64,000 nt of DNA from Wolfiporia cocos (lineage: Eukaryota > Basidiomycota > Agaricomycetes > Polyporales > Phaeolaceae): the NCBI GenBank assembly GCA_029448655.1, contig JACCLO010000009.1:1-64000 (forward strand), read 5' to 3'. Made by a program: the position numbers and the translations under genes. Shown piece after piece: positions 19,831 through 31,331 of the stretch. The first letter of the stretch is position 1. Each line of letters opens with the position of its first letter. Below the pieces are notes generated by a model. It had not been told where the DNA came from and searched no databases. It was given only the letters and a program-made list of their open reading frames with translations.

Positions 19831-20950
19831 TTGATGTACATACTGATCAAGTTCCTCAGCTCAACCTTGTTGAATAACAAGCATCTTATACTCATTCTCA
19901 AAGGCTTGAGCAATCAAGTGCCCAGCTTCTATATCCACACTCTGACTCTGTGGAGTCCAATGAGTAGTGCACTACTCAATATGCTGAGTAACTCCACTTG
20001 GTTATTTCAGCTAAACAGATATTTGATCCGTAACAATAATCAAGTGACCATGTGTCACAGATCCTGTGACATGGGTCAGCCGCTCTACCCCAGCTTGAAC
20101 CTACAGTAGATTACATTGTAAGTAGCAGAGTTAGATATACCTCAGCCTGGTCATCTAGATGTGACTGCTTACATACAGGGTATCATACATCGTGCACAGA
20201 TCATGCCTTTAGGGCTGGTCCAATTACTTAGTGTAGTGATCCCCAATGTATATATACCATATGCTGAGGTCTTACAACCTCAGTCTGAATATACTCGACT
20301 TGGGGTGCATGTGCCCCCAGTCTTGCATCTCATTACCATGTCTGCTCATCTACAACACATTCTCTACGTTATACCCTTGCTAGTCTGTGATGCAACCTTA
20401 GCAACCAAGACAGCCATTCTGGTGTTACCTTATAGGCTCTGAAGATAGGCAACAGACACAGATGTAGCTCTGTGTCGCTGTGTATCTCATGTACCTTCAA
20501 ATTTGTTGTGATCTAGACTGTACTTCTAAGCTAGGCGCGTTCTGGTGGCTTGTAACTATAGTTATACAATCTGGTACCATGATAATGCTTATCTAAGCTA
20601 TTCCCACAGCCACAAGTTGATATGCAATATTGTAGCCCTGTAAGAAAACCATCATGTGACACATAAGTGCCTGTGTGGTATGTGATGGTTGAAGCATAAA
20701 ATGTAAAAGATAATCCCAGACACAAGTCTTTTGAATGTAAAATCCTGACAATAACTGTCACAACACTCCAATTATCAAAATCTGCCAACCAGATCTCCCA
20801 GAACAGCCTCTGGAAGTTTGGACTACCTATCTTGGAAGCTCAGCCACAGCCCAAAAGGTATGTCAATCAAGTCACATGATGGTGCTGATACTTATCACCT
20901 CCCCATTCTGTAGCCTCTCTGACCCTCAAATGCCTGCAGTACACTCTAGA
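19831..20950. other. Repeat-derived sequence with no gene
   Basis: Short open frames only. A near-palindrome TGTCACAGATCCTGTGACA sits at about 20052-20070. 20740-20950 (ATCAAAATCTGCCAACC, GCCTCTGGAAGTTTGG, GAAGCTCAGCCACAGC) is repeated at 48400-48600. Nothing else is recognised. Confidence 0.5.
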
Positions 20951-21614
20951 AAAACTATGGTAGATCCAATCGGCTTCAATATATACCCATAGCATCTGAC
21001 CTGTGCACCCACTCTACTGTGTCTATTTGCTGCTGTAGATGATTCAATTCATGTGGCAATAGACCTACAGAAATGTGAAATTATGCAGCAGAAAAATGCA
21101 AATATGAGTGCAGATTGAAATTGTAAACCAATATAGAATATCTATTCAACATCATTGAGTGCCCCGTGAACCACTCTATGGTGCCTATTTATTGCTATGG
21201 AAGGTCTAATCCACACGGCAATAGACTGACAAAAACATGAAATTGTGTACCGAAAGAAATACATGTATGGCTGCAGATTGAAATTGTAGAGTGTCATAGA
21301 ACCTCCAAATACATTCAACATGGTTGGATGCCATGTGCACCTACTGTAGGGTGAGTATTTATCACTGCAAATGGTCTACCTTTCATGCCAATGCATCATG
21401 CAGCAGTAAAACATGCATAGAATAAAAGGTCAAAATTACAGAGCCAGACGCAGCACAACAAAGGGATTCCACATGGCTGTATATTCTGTGCACATGCTCT
21501 TGGGCACCTATTCCTGCAGTAAATGGCATCTTTCACATGGCAATAGACTGACAAAATACAAAACTGTGTAGCACAGAAATGCAAAAATTGTAGCAGATTG
21601 AAATTGCAGTACTG
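20951..21614. repeat. Diverged satellite, about 165-bp period
   Basis: Units begin near 21013, 21174 and 21342 with CTCTACTGTGTCTATTTGCT-like phrases, followed by GGCAATAGAC..ACA and GCAGATTGAAATTGTA. The array is interrupted by the LTR at 21615 and seems to continue at 22213-22497. Confidence 0.65.
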
Positions 21615-22212
21615 TGTCACAGATTATTCTGGGATGTCGCCGCTACTTTTTATAGGATTTATTACGCCATTCTACGCCTTGTAAGTAGCTATCCTCAGTA
21701 GCGTCACTCACCTTATGCATGGGCGCCATTACCGACACCACCCTCTATGTGGAAGCGCCCCTACAGGCGTCTTCCATCATGTTATGCCAGAGTGCCATTA
21801 CTGGCGTCTCTACCCCTATGCCACATGACTCGGCGCCATTACTGGTGCCTTGTCATTATGTTACCTTCTCTCTGCATTACACGCACAGACCCTCGTGCCT
21901 TAGGACAGGCTCGTAGGTACTGGTGCACCCCCATGTATATATGCGCTAGCATGAGGACTTGCATCCTCATGTTTAGCATTCTCGACGTAGGGTAATGACA
22001 CCCTCTTTCATGCTATCTTGTGGGCTGCCATTCCTCTCCTAGTCCTTGGCTTGCTTGTCTAGGGACGTCAGCTTTGTCACCCGGCGTACTGCCATCAAGA
22101 CTCGCTTGTCACCCCCGCCTCTCCACAGGTGCCATGGACCTTGGAATACGGCGTAGGGCTATTAAGACTACCGTGGCTATGGGCCAGTCCCACAGATGGT
22201 ATGTCTGTGTCA
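21615..22212 (+). repeat. Solo LTR (plus), 598 bp
   Basis: TGTCACAGATTATTCTGGGA to TATGTCTGTGTCA, flanked by TACTG at 21610-21614 and 22213-22217. It contains ACGCACAGACCCTCGTGCCT and, about 40 bases on, CATGTATATATGC, then a CATTCTCGAC phrase seen downstream of the TATA in sister LTRs. Confidence 0.92.
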
Positions 22213-22497
22213 TACTGGACACAACAGACAAATGGATCAGACCAGGTTGAGTACACTATGCACTCAAGAGACCTATTTAACACAGCCAACAGTGCACTTG
22301 CTATGCCAACAGATCCATAGAAGCACAAAATTATGAAGCAGAACCAAATGAATCTAGCAGAAGGTTAAGATCAAAATAAATTGCCTCTATTTTCTGCAAT
22401 GAATGGGTGTCCTATATTGGATGCACAATGAATCCAACATGACTGGGGCTTTGAGCCTACTGCATCTGGCTCTGCAGCTTTAATTTTCTGTTTTATT

Positions 22498-23735
22498 CAT
22501 GTATTTTTGCTGCATAATTTGTCATTTACGGTTGATCTATTGGCCTGTAAATGATTGCGATAAATAGACGCCCACCCATGGTGAACATGAGCATCCAACA
22601 TTGCCGGATTTTTTGGCCTGTCAGAGTTGGCTTCGCGGTTTAAAAATTTCTTCCAATCCAGGTATTTCTGCTGTGTAATTTTGCATTTCTGCACATTTCT
22701 AGTAATCTATTGGCCTGTATATTACTGCGATAAATAGACGCCCACCCATGGTGGACATGAGCATCCGACATTGCTGGATGTTTTGGCCTGTCAGAGTTGG
22801 CTTCGTGGTTTGAATTATAGACGCCCACCCAGTGGTGGACATGAGCATCCGACATTGTCGGATTTTTTGGCCTGTCAGAGTTGGCTTTGCGGTTTAAAAA
22901 TTTCTTCTAATCCAGGTATTTCTGCTGTGTAATTTTGCATTTCTGCACATTTCTAGTAATCTATTGGCCTGTATATTACTGCGATAAATAGACGCCCACC
23001 CATGGTGGACATGAGCATCCGACATTGCCGGATTTTTTGGCCTGTCAGAGTTGGCTTCGCGGTTTAAAAATTTCTTCTAATCCAGGTATTTCTGCTGCAT
23101 AATTTCGCATTTCTGTGATTTTTTGGTGATCTATTGGCCTGTATATTACTGCGATAAATAGACGCTCACCCAGTGGTGGACATGAGCATCCGACATTGCC
23201 GGATTTTCTGGCCTGTCAGAGTTGGCTTCGTGGTTTGAATTATAGACGCCCACCCAGTGGTGGACATGAGCATCTGACATTGTCGGATTTTTTGGCCTGT
23301 CAGAGTTGGCTTTGCGGTTTAAAAATTTCTTCTAATCCAGGTATTTCTGCTGTGTAATTTTGCATTTCTGCACATTTCTAGTAATCTATTGGCCTGTATA
23401 TTACTGCGATAAATAGACGCCCACCCATGGTGGACATGAGCATCCGACATTGCCGGATTTTTTGGCCTGTCAGAGTTGGCTTCGCGGTTTAAAAATTTCT
23501 TCTAATCCAGGTATTTCTGCTGCATAATTTCGCATTTCTGTGATTTTTTGGTGATCTATTGGCCTGTATATTACTGCGATAAATAGACGCTCACCCAGTG
23601 GTGGACATGAGCATCCGACATTGCCGGATTTTTTGGCCTGTCAGAGTTGGCTTCGTGGTTTGAATTATAGACGCCCACCCAGTGGTGGACATGAGCATCC
23701 GACATTGTCGGATTTTTTGGCCTGTCAGAGTTGGC
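22498..23735. repeat. Satellite with 425-bp higher-order repeat
   Basis: TATAGACGCCCACCCAGTGG recurs at about 22818, 23243 and 23668, 425 bases apart. Between these, ATAAATAGACGC(C/T)CACCC units recur at about 167, 169 and 89-base spacings. Each unit carries a near-perfect palindrome ATCCGACATTGTCGGAT followed by T6, and GGCCTGTCAGAGTTGGCTT. Adjacent higher-order units are almost identical, so the array was homogenised recently. Confidence 0.9.
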
Positions 23736-23737
23736 TT

Positions 23738-23982
23738 CACGGTTTGAATATCTTCAGCACCTTCACTAAATCCAAATCCACCTCGGCATCCCCACTCTCA
23801 TCAGTAAAGTCTTTGGCAACAGGGCTCTCATCATCATCAATGTTCATTGAGTCCTCATCCCATCTCCATCTGTGCAGCCTCCACTCCTCCTCCTCCCTCT
23901 CATACTGGTCCTGTGTTCCCTTCAGATTCACTGTGAGAGGATCCAAGCATGATATCTGGCTTGCTGAAGCAGAATGACTCAA
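23738..23982 (-). pseudogene. Acidic-protein gene fragment, copy 1
   Basis: The minus frame reads YEREEEEWRLHRWRWDEDSM, then NIDDDESPVAKDFTDESGDA. A related fragment on the plus strand at 44040-44276 gives WEEEERRLHGRRWDEDSMDI, then DDDESAVAEDFTDESGDVEG. The protein-level conservation between two separated copies suggests a once-coding exon of a repeated subtelomeric gene. I do not recognise the family. The satellite abuts one end. Confidence 0.55.
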
Positions 23983-24007
23983 TATTTTGTGACATCAACT
24001 TTGACAC

Positions 24008-24128
24008 CCTTGTCCGTCCGGCCATGTCGGATGTGGATGTCCACCGCTGGGTGAGCGTCTATCTACCCATAGCCGCATGTGACCCCACCCAGCAGTGGAC
24101 ATCCACGTCCGACATGGTCGGACACAGT
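24008..24128. repeat. Imperfect palindrome with about 45-bp arms
   Basis: The left arm CCATGTCGGATGTGGATGTCC and CACCGCTGGGTG pairs with the right arm CACCCAGCAGTGGACATCCA and CGTCCGACATGG. The spacer is about 35 bases. The arms share CACCCA..GTGGACAT and TCCGACAT with the neighbouring satellite, so this looks like two satellite units head to head. Confidence 0.8.
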
Positions 24129-24328
24129 GTGTGAGCTGCCATGTAGGCACCACTGGTTGAATACATGGCACGTCCAATTGCAGAATAGCTGGGCGCACAA
24201 TTGTGCTACTACTGCAGGATAAATAGATACAGTAGTGAACAAGGCAGTAGTACTGTAGGGGTCATGCCCTAGCTAGGGATGGCACCCTAGTGGTGAGACT
24301 GCAGGGTTAGACACCCTATGGCGTCTCA

Positions 24329-25260
24329 TAACCCCTAAAAATTAAAATCTAAAATCTAAAATCTAAAAACTAAAATCTAAATTATATACAAATCAATCAC
24401 ATTTTCCAAAACTTTCCCTCTCCTCGCCCATTCTCCTGCCTCCTCTCCACCTTTCTTTTCTGTACCACTCACCTCACCCACCAATCTACCACATAATTCA
24501 TTCATTTTCTTCAAATCTCTCTAACACCTTCTATTTTCCTTTAACCCCTTAATACATCTTATAATTCCCCAAAATCTCCCCTTACATCCTTTCAAATCTC
24601 CTTCCATCCCTATAACTCTATTGCTTTTTCACAAAATTATACACAAATCTCTACAACAACTCTTTACTTATACTCTCATCTCCAAATTATTTCTTCTTAA
24701 TCTCTCTTCATACTCCTTCTTCATTCTGCTTCCCATTCAAATTCTTCCTTTTTTTTCTTCATTTTACAATTTTTCCTTTTTTCTTCTTCTTAATATTCTT
24801 TCTTTCTCCTTTAATTTTTTTTCTTTATCCTCGTCTGCTTTTCAAAAAAAATTTCCTTTTTCAATCTCATTCTTGATGCTTTCTTGTTTTCTTAATTCTA
24901 TTCTTTCAATCTTTGATCCCTTCTCAATTTTTTTTTTTCTTAATATCCTTCTCCTTTCTTTAACTTCTTCTTATTTTCTCTTCTTCTCTTTTTTTTATTC
25001 CTCCTTATCCCGCTCTTCTTTTCTTTGATTTTCTTTTATTTCTTTTTTTTTCTTTCCCTGTCTTTTTTTTCCTTTTCCTCTTATTCCACTGCTCTTCTAA
25101 TATTCCTGCATTCATCTGCATCTCCTTCCCACTGGCTGCTGTTTTGTCGTTTTTTATGATTGTTCTTTCTTTAACTTTTTCTAACCTGTCTTTTTTGTCT
25201 CTCTTGTTCTTCTGTCCCATTCTTCTTTATCCTATCTTCTGTTCTCCTTCTATTCTCTAC
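24329..25260. other. Internal G-depleted tract resembling the chromosome end
   Basis: Begins with a single AACCCCTAA followed by repeated TAAAATCTAAAATC, then about 900 bases nearly lacking G, becoming C/T-rich and finally T-rich. Composition and orientation match 140-620. The open frame within (Phe/Ser/Leu only) is a composition artefact. Confidence 0.65.
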
Positions 25261-25757
25261 TGTCTACATATCTGACTAAACATATCTGACCAATGTTCTT
25301 TCGCAGCCTATAGCCTATAAAACACATCACACCATGTCTCGTCCTCTGCTGTATCTATGCTTCTTTCTTTGAAACCCATCTTAAAACCAAATTTACAACC
25401 ATCTGTCCAGTTTCAATGATCGGTCTTCAATCGCAAATGTCTTATAATGTTCTGCCATCTCTTTGTAAAATATAACATCTGAACACCATTGCCATTCATA
25501 CACCCCTTGAGATGCCAGAATATAATCTCATCCAAGAATTTGCAGAGTTTAAATTCATCAAAATCTTTGCACCCAAATGTCATGGCATAGAAAACATCTA
25601 CATGTTGCTCCTTGTTCAGAAAATACAACACTTGCTCATCATTTTTTCAGCCCTCAAAATGTCAGAACGTACATCCCTAGGAGTTGTTACAATACCTTCA
25701 CCGTTGCTTCTAAGCCAAGTCGACTCCTTAAAAAGTTGAGGTCCTTCATTAAAACTT

Positions 25758-26470
25758 CTATTCATTTATGTTACGGGTCTAATACCCGTTCGTATATTCG
25801 AATCGCGAATATAGATCGTTCTTCTGCACGTAGGCACGTTGCCGTATGCAAGGCAAATACTCGTTAGATGCCTTCGGGTCCTAAGTGAAGTCCTTAGGAG
25901 ATCGGTTAATATCCAATACGCGTTAGAGGATATAATCTGTTCAGATGCGAGTCTGATAGAATATAAGACTCGCCTAAGTCCGAGAAGTCAGTGTGCACTT
26001 CGAGGACTTAGTCGTTCAGTTGCTCGAGCGAGAAATACTGAGCGTAGTTTCCTACGTTTGAGAACAAGTATAAGACTTCTTGTTTGTACAACAAGGTCGA
26101 GCTGAAGAGCCTCGACGGTAAATACATGCGTTTTATACTACGCTAGGTTTCAGGGGTCAAGTCTGTCCCAGATGCCACCGATACTATCTACGCTATAGTC
26201 CCAAACGTCGGATAAGTATGGAGTGATATATCTGAGACGATAGATAGGAATGATGGCGGTTGAACGCCATCTATCAGCTAATAAACGATGAACATGAAAC
26301 GGTGGCAGGGTTGGATCTGCCAAACATGAAACGAGCCCTATAGACTAGTACAACTGGGGATGCGCCCAGTAAGATCACGAGTAGCCAGGGGGGTTGGTTG
26401 CGCAACAAGTCCCTGTACCGTATTCGCCCAGTGGTGAGTTCTGTCGATATTCGAAAAATCAGAATAACCG
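25758..26470. repeat. Dispersed repeat C, copy 1
   Basis: ACAAGGTCGAGCTGAAGAGC, CGCCATCTATCAGC and TAGACTAGTACAACTGGGG phrases are matched at 42640-43030 and partly at 41000-41070. Unclassified. The CTGAAGAGC(C/T)T..AAATACATG segment resembles the TATA region of a minus-strand LTR. Confidence 0.55.
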
Positions 26471-26479
26471 TAACAATTT

Positions 26480-27001
26480 ACTTCTCTCCTTCTGCTGTCA
26501 AGAGCCTGTGCAATGTTCATTGACACAATAGGCATTTCTTTAATCTCACAAACAACGCATGAAGTGTACATCCCACACGTATGCATTGACTCGCGCTTAT
26601 CACTTAGATAAGGTTTATGAACTTTTCGCTGATCTCAAAGTATATGTTTCTAGTCTTGATTAGATGCTCTACAGCAGTGTGGCTGCACCACAGACACAGC
26701 CGAGTGGATATTGAAAAACCAAACACAATGAAGTGCTGTAGAGCATCTGACGGATTTTCCTAGTACGGATGTAGATGACCCTATCCCATGACCGCAAGGT
26801 GCATGTCCATACATCTACGCATTGTTGCAAGTCCTCCCCAAATTGTGATAAATATGCCACTGCATGCTCACTGTATTCTACATACCAATAGAATGCCTCG
26901 CAAGCCATTTTTACAGACTATGTATGATCTCAACAACAAGCACTCCGACGTTCTGCTAAAGACAGCCCGTGAAGCAGCTTATAGAAACGGTGGCAAGTCT
27001 A
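26480..27001 (+). other. Short possible exon cut by an LTR
   Basis: A plus frame from ATG 26893 (MPRKPFLQTMYDLNNKHSDV, then LLKTAREAAYRNGGK) runs to 27001, where the LTR-D insertion begins. The peptide is charged and helix-prone, but I cannot assign a family. On the far side of the LTR (28057) the frame does not obviously continue. Confidence 0.3.
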
Positions 27002-28051
27002 TGACACAAGCGCTATCTCAAGTAACTGCTCAGGGTAATATGACTCGCACAAAGGCATATTACTGATCTGAGGCTACTGTCACGGTTTTCGCCGTTGACT
27101 AAGGGTACGCCTATCTTTTTGCCTTTTTCTTAGGCCTCTAGCGTATGCCTCGCACCCAAGTCCCCTAGTTCCCCCTGTCCTCGTCATACGCTCACCATAG
27201 CCAGGTAGTCACGTGACCCATAGATTAGATAGTAGCATCATCCCCAGACAGCGTTATCTTATCGTTAGCCTAGCGTTACCTTAGCGTTACCTTAGCGTTG
27301 GCACTAACCTAGCGTCTGTCCTACCGGCGTCAGCCTTACAGCTGACGTCACACATTATGCACAGCCTTGTATCTATGACGATGAGTCTAGATACTTAGGT
27401 CTCCAGCCTGGACCTTTAGGGTTTAGGCCTTATGTTTATCTCTTTACATGTGACGTGTGCCCTTATCGGCGCACAGACCATTACTTTAGGGTAGTACCTT
27501 AGATAGTGGTCTGTCCATGTATATGCTGCGTTCTTCAGCCTTAGAGCCTTAGAACGATTATTCTCGACCTTGGGCCTTAGTGCCCCATTCCTACCAGTCT
27601 GCGTCTACTTGTGCACCTCGACATCGACCTTTGGCCTTAGTTGGCCCCCTCAAGGTCTCTGTCCACAACCTCTGGCTTCACTCTTAGACCGCTAGTCTGT
27701 GCGACAGCCATTCGTGGCCGTTACGTCGCCCCTCTATACGGTCCTCAAGCCATGTTAGTGCCTTGTGGGCAATGACGGTATTTCTGCGTCAGCTACTCAA
27801 GGCAACAAAGGCCAAGATGAGTCTGGGGTGCTCCCTGCTTGTTTGGCTGGTATATATGCTACTTGACTGTTTGTACAGGTTTGGCTACTGTACAGTTATT
27901 ACGTAAGCTAATAGTCCATGTCCAACCCTAACCTAGGGGTAGAGCCGAGAGAAGAGTGTCCGGGGTCCTGCACGTGACTGATAGGCGGGCGCTTAGATAA
28001 GATAAGAGTACTCCTAGTCGTCTGCAAGCATTAGAAAATTGGCTTGTGACA
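27002..28051 (-). repeat. Solo LTR-D (minus), interrupted
   Basis: TGACACAAGCGCTATCTCAA to TTGGCTTGTGACA, flanked by GTCTA at 26997-27001 and 28052-28056. Without the nested LTR (27078-27791) it is about 331 bp. It matches the 3' LTR of element D (45335-49247, also broken), including GCACAAAGGCATATT, GGCCAAGA..AGTCTGGGGTG and TTTGGCTACTGTACAGT. Confidence 0.9.
27078..27791 (+). repeat. Nested solo LTR (plus), 714 bp
   Basis: TGTCACGGTTTTCGCCGTTG to TATTTCTGCGTCA, flanked by GCTAC at 27073-27077 and 27792-27796. It carries GCGCACAGACCATTACTTTA, CATGTATATGCTGCG and ATTCTCGACC. A close minus-strand sister is 46741-47457. It holds short tandem CTTAGCGTTAC repeats near 27262-27300. Confidence 0.93.
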
Positions 28052-28056
28052 GTCTA

Positions 28057-28701
28057 GATCTTTGGAGTGCATATATGCTAGTATTCATAAGACCCTTTAG
28101 AGCTATGTCGCCTGATTTATTGAGATTGTTGCATAGCCGTCGCATATGATCTTAATGTGGCGTCTTCAAGCTGGTATTAACGTGCTCCTTCAGCCCTGTC
28201 TTTGTTGTTTTTCTAGTAAATGAAATTACTGCTATTGGCAGAATTATCCATTGTATTGATTTAAAATTTTTAGAATACTTCTACAACAGGGCAAGGTGCT
28301 AATGTATTCTAACATCGTTGGCATGCCATTGACTTTGTGCAATGTGTAGATGTGTAGACGCCCGCCTCGCGATCACGAGACAGGGGTCACCTATATCCTC
28401 CCCATCAAAATCCATCAGACGTTCTGTTAGTGCGCTTTGTTTTTCAATCTCCGCTCAGGTGCTCCCAAGCAGCACGTGTGCTGGCAGAACGTCTGATCAA
28501 GACTAATATGTTTCCAACAATGTTGATTTTTGTATATACTTTGTTCAGATTCAATGGAAATAATACCACTTGATCTATCCAAGGACACATTCATCGACAA
28601 CACTGCACTGCACAAAGTACACCCCTTGTAGATTTCATGAAAACATTTTCCAGAAAAGAAAACAGCTCAAACCCTGACTTAAGATTCACGGAGGTGCAAC
28701 A
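28057..28701. other. No recognised gene
   Basis: AT-rich unique-looking sequence with only short frames. Confidence 0.4.
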
Positions 28702-28944
28702 TATCACAAGACGCGCAGCGGACCCAATGCAACGCGCTTATGAGTGGTGTTATAGACCACTCCCCCAAAAGGGCTACGATAACAGCTTGGCTGTTATCAA
28801 GGGTCCGGCTATATCTGCAGTTCAGATTCCCACGCTTAGCGTCTACGGGTAGCCTTGTTCAGGTTATACCCACGTATTCCCTCTGTATACCCTAGTTAAT
28901 TACTCCGTAATGTCCAGATGCCTTTACAGGTATAATCTGTGACA
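28702..28944 (-). repeat. Solo LTR of the TRIM family, 243 bp
   Basis: TATCACAAGACGCGCAGCGG to GGTATAATCTGTGACA, flanked by CAACA at 28697-28701 and 28945-28949. It is nearly identical to the two LTRs of the TRIM at 45690-46621. Confidence 0.93.
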
Positions 28945-28949
28945 CAACA

Positions 28950-30170
28950 CACCTGAAGAAACATAAAGTTTTAATATATTTCTCACAGGTGAGACTTCAT
29001 GTGATTTCTTCTGATTGAAATACATTGTTTTGAGAAACTTTACACTACACGATTATTCTTTATAAGTAACACTACCAAAGGCACATGCTGCCCAATCAAG
29101 GAGCTTCATTTGGTACACTTTTAAAGTCCAAAATCCAGAGAGCTGCCTCTGTGTGGTATTCAGACAATGCCCTGGTTCACATTTTAAATATAGACAGCCT
29201 CTATGATAATAAAGTCCAGCTACTTACAGAACAGAGAGCTACACCACTGCTACTGCTGATTGGAGCTGAGTTTATTATTGATGAAGATCAGTATGCCAGG
29301 TAACGTCAACTTCAAGGTTTTCATAAACACTTGATATGCAATACCAGTAACATTGTGCGGTTTAATCTATTCAGGAACTCAAATGGATTTATTGATGATG
29401 CTGTACTGAACACAGTGCAATTCTCGCATATCTCATGGAAACACTTTCAAGAAAGGGATTAGTTCAAACACTGGCTTGAAATTGATGCTCATATGTGACG
29501 AGAAGAAAAATTTGTTTAATTTTTTGTGACCTACTTAGCAGTTATAACCTTCCTAGGTCTGTAGTGGTGACCCCGAAAAGCCTTGATAGCAGCCACAGTT
29601 GTTGAGGCAGCTGAGGAATGGAAGGTGCTGGCCGCTGACATATCCACTGATGTTGTATTGTTTATAGCCTCCAATTCTTAGATTGTATCTTTGTTACCTA
29701 CATTGCAGACAACATCAACAAAATTTACCAACATATGAATAGACATGTACCTGGCTCTGCATGTTTGATGATAAGGGAGTGTGTAAATAGAAACATTCAA
29801 AAGCTGTTAAAGCAGAAGATGGAACAAGGACTCACCTGCACAGTCATCATTAGCTGTGGTTAATGCAAATGTTATGCTTGACTGTGATCTTGTATGAGTT
29901 GTGGCACCTCTTTGAGTCCAACTCCTACTAATTGTAGTTAGCGAAGCACAGAACAACAAAAAAAGTACAAAGCCAATTTAATTATGAGCTGGCTAGTATG
30001 CTTGCTCATGTAGCCTTCAAAATGATCTGGCTCTAGAGGACATTTCTTGCCACAAATGGATTCCGTAGAGCCTTGTTCCTCTGAGAGGGGCATTTGACAA
30101 ATATTTTTGTACTCACATCAAGTTGATACATCCAGCAGGTGTTCTAGATTGGCATAGTAGGTTCTAGGTT
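28950..30170. other. Unassigned sequence, probably decayed transposon
   Basis: AT-rich and full of stops. One plus frame (29085-29303, containing ALVHILNIDSLYDNKVQLLT) is protein-like but unrecognised. It adjoins the Plavaka remnant and may belong to the same element. Confidence 0.35.
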
Positions 30171-30199
30171 GGCATGATAGTGAGAAGAAGCTTGCTCAG

Positions 30200-30825
30200 A
30201 GTCCAAGATTGTGCCATGCAGGGATATATCTGGATGGGTGCAATTAGGAACAGAGTAGTTGCAGGGAAGCTGGCATGTAGGATAGGAATGGCTTTTGCTG
30301 GGCTTGTGATGTCCCTTCAGTGGACAATAAAGTCAGCAACCCTGATCTTCAGAGTGTCTTACTGTGTCATTGAGATAGGCCATTGCAGGACCATCAGCAG
30401 CACCAAAAACAACATAGAGCTCAAACTCATATAGCCCATACCACCTGCACCAGATTTTGAGCTTCTTGTGCTGTCCCATAAAACTAGCAATATATCAGAG
30501 ACTATACATTCTTTGGCTTTTTGGGGCCTGGAATGAAGCTGGCAGGCATTATATGCATTTTTTACAGTGAACATCAGGTGCATAATTCAGAAGTATTCAG
30601 ATGAACATTCAGCAGTCTGAAAGCTTGCTAGCATAGAGCTGTGTGCCATCAATAGAAAACATGAGACAGGTATCTTCATCTTTGATATCACCATGTATGA
30701 CGGCTTTGGGATAGTCTTTACCATGCATATAGTTGCTATTTTTTCTCAAGCTTGCCATTGGTCTTCTGAGATGAAGCAAGAGCCTGCTGAGTAGCAGTGG
30801 CACAGTACTCAGCTGCACAGAACCC
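30200..30825 (-). pseudogene. Plavaka-type (CACTA) transposase remnant
   Basis: The minus strand encodes IHGDIKDEDTCLMFSIDGTQ followed by LYASKLSDC, then after decay GAADGPAMAYLNDTVRH, and GC, a stop, LYCPLKGHHKP. In agaricomycete Plavaka proteins the corresponding blocks are a GAQLYxxKxSDCW strand, an ADGPGxAxxNGxVGH segment and a GCRLYCPLKGRHKP segment. Here they are in the right order, but with stops and frame changes, so the copy is dead. Flanking sequence to about 31300 may contain more of it. Confidence 0.7.
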
Positions 30826-31331
30826 CTCTGTCAAGCATTGCATGGCCTGAATCATAGAAGCAATGGGAATAGTCATTGACTGCTTTCTCAGAACATGTCT
30901 GCACTTGTGTCTTTGTTTTCATTCCTCAAAGCATAGTTCATCACATTAATTACACTATCCAGCTTGCTGTAAACTGATTAGTTACATAAAATCTATACAT
31001 ACTGGTTGCATTGTGTACAATGCTGTGACTTTGCTCCAGCTTCCATAAACTGGTATCATCTTGGAAGAGGCTGTCCTATGTATGTGTGCCACTTTCAGAA
31101 TGATAGGCAATAGTAAGAGTAAACTGATATTCACCTGCATCTGCTCTAGATACAGAGCTGGATCCCCCTGCACTTGTTGTGGCATTTTTCTCAGGCTAAA
31201 TCATATTTGTGGCGAGTCCATTTTTTTGCCATGTGTGCATCACATCTTGGAGATATGTACCATTCAAACTCGCTGTCAGATCAATTCTTCTCTTTGGGGG
31301 AGGCCTAATAGTCTTAGAAGGGTTCCCTTAT

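Noticed and set aside
22498..23735. CRISPR-like array
   Set aside because: Repeats are contiguous satellite units without unique spacers, and the sequence is eukaryotic.
24621..25028. 135-aa open frame rich in Phe, Leu and Ser that could look like a membrane protein
   Set aside because: It lies wholly in a G-depleted, T/C-rich low-complexity tract; the composition alone yields long open frames with hydrophobic residues.
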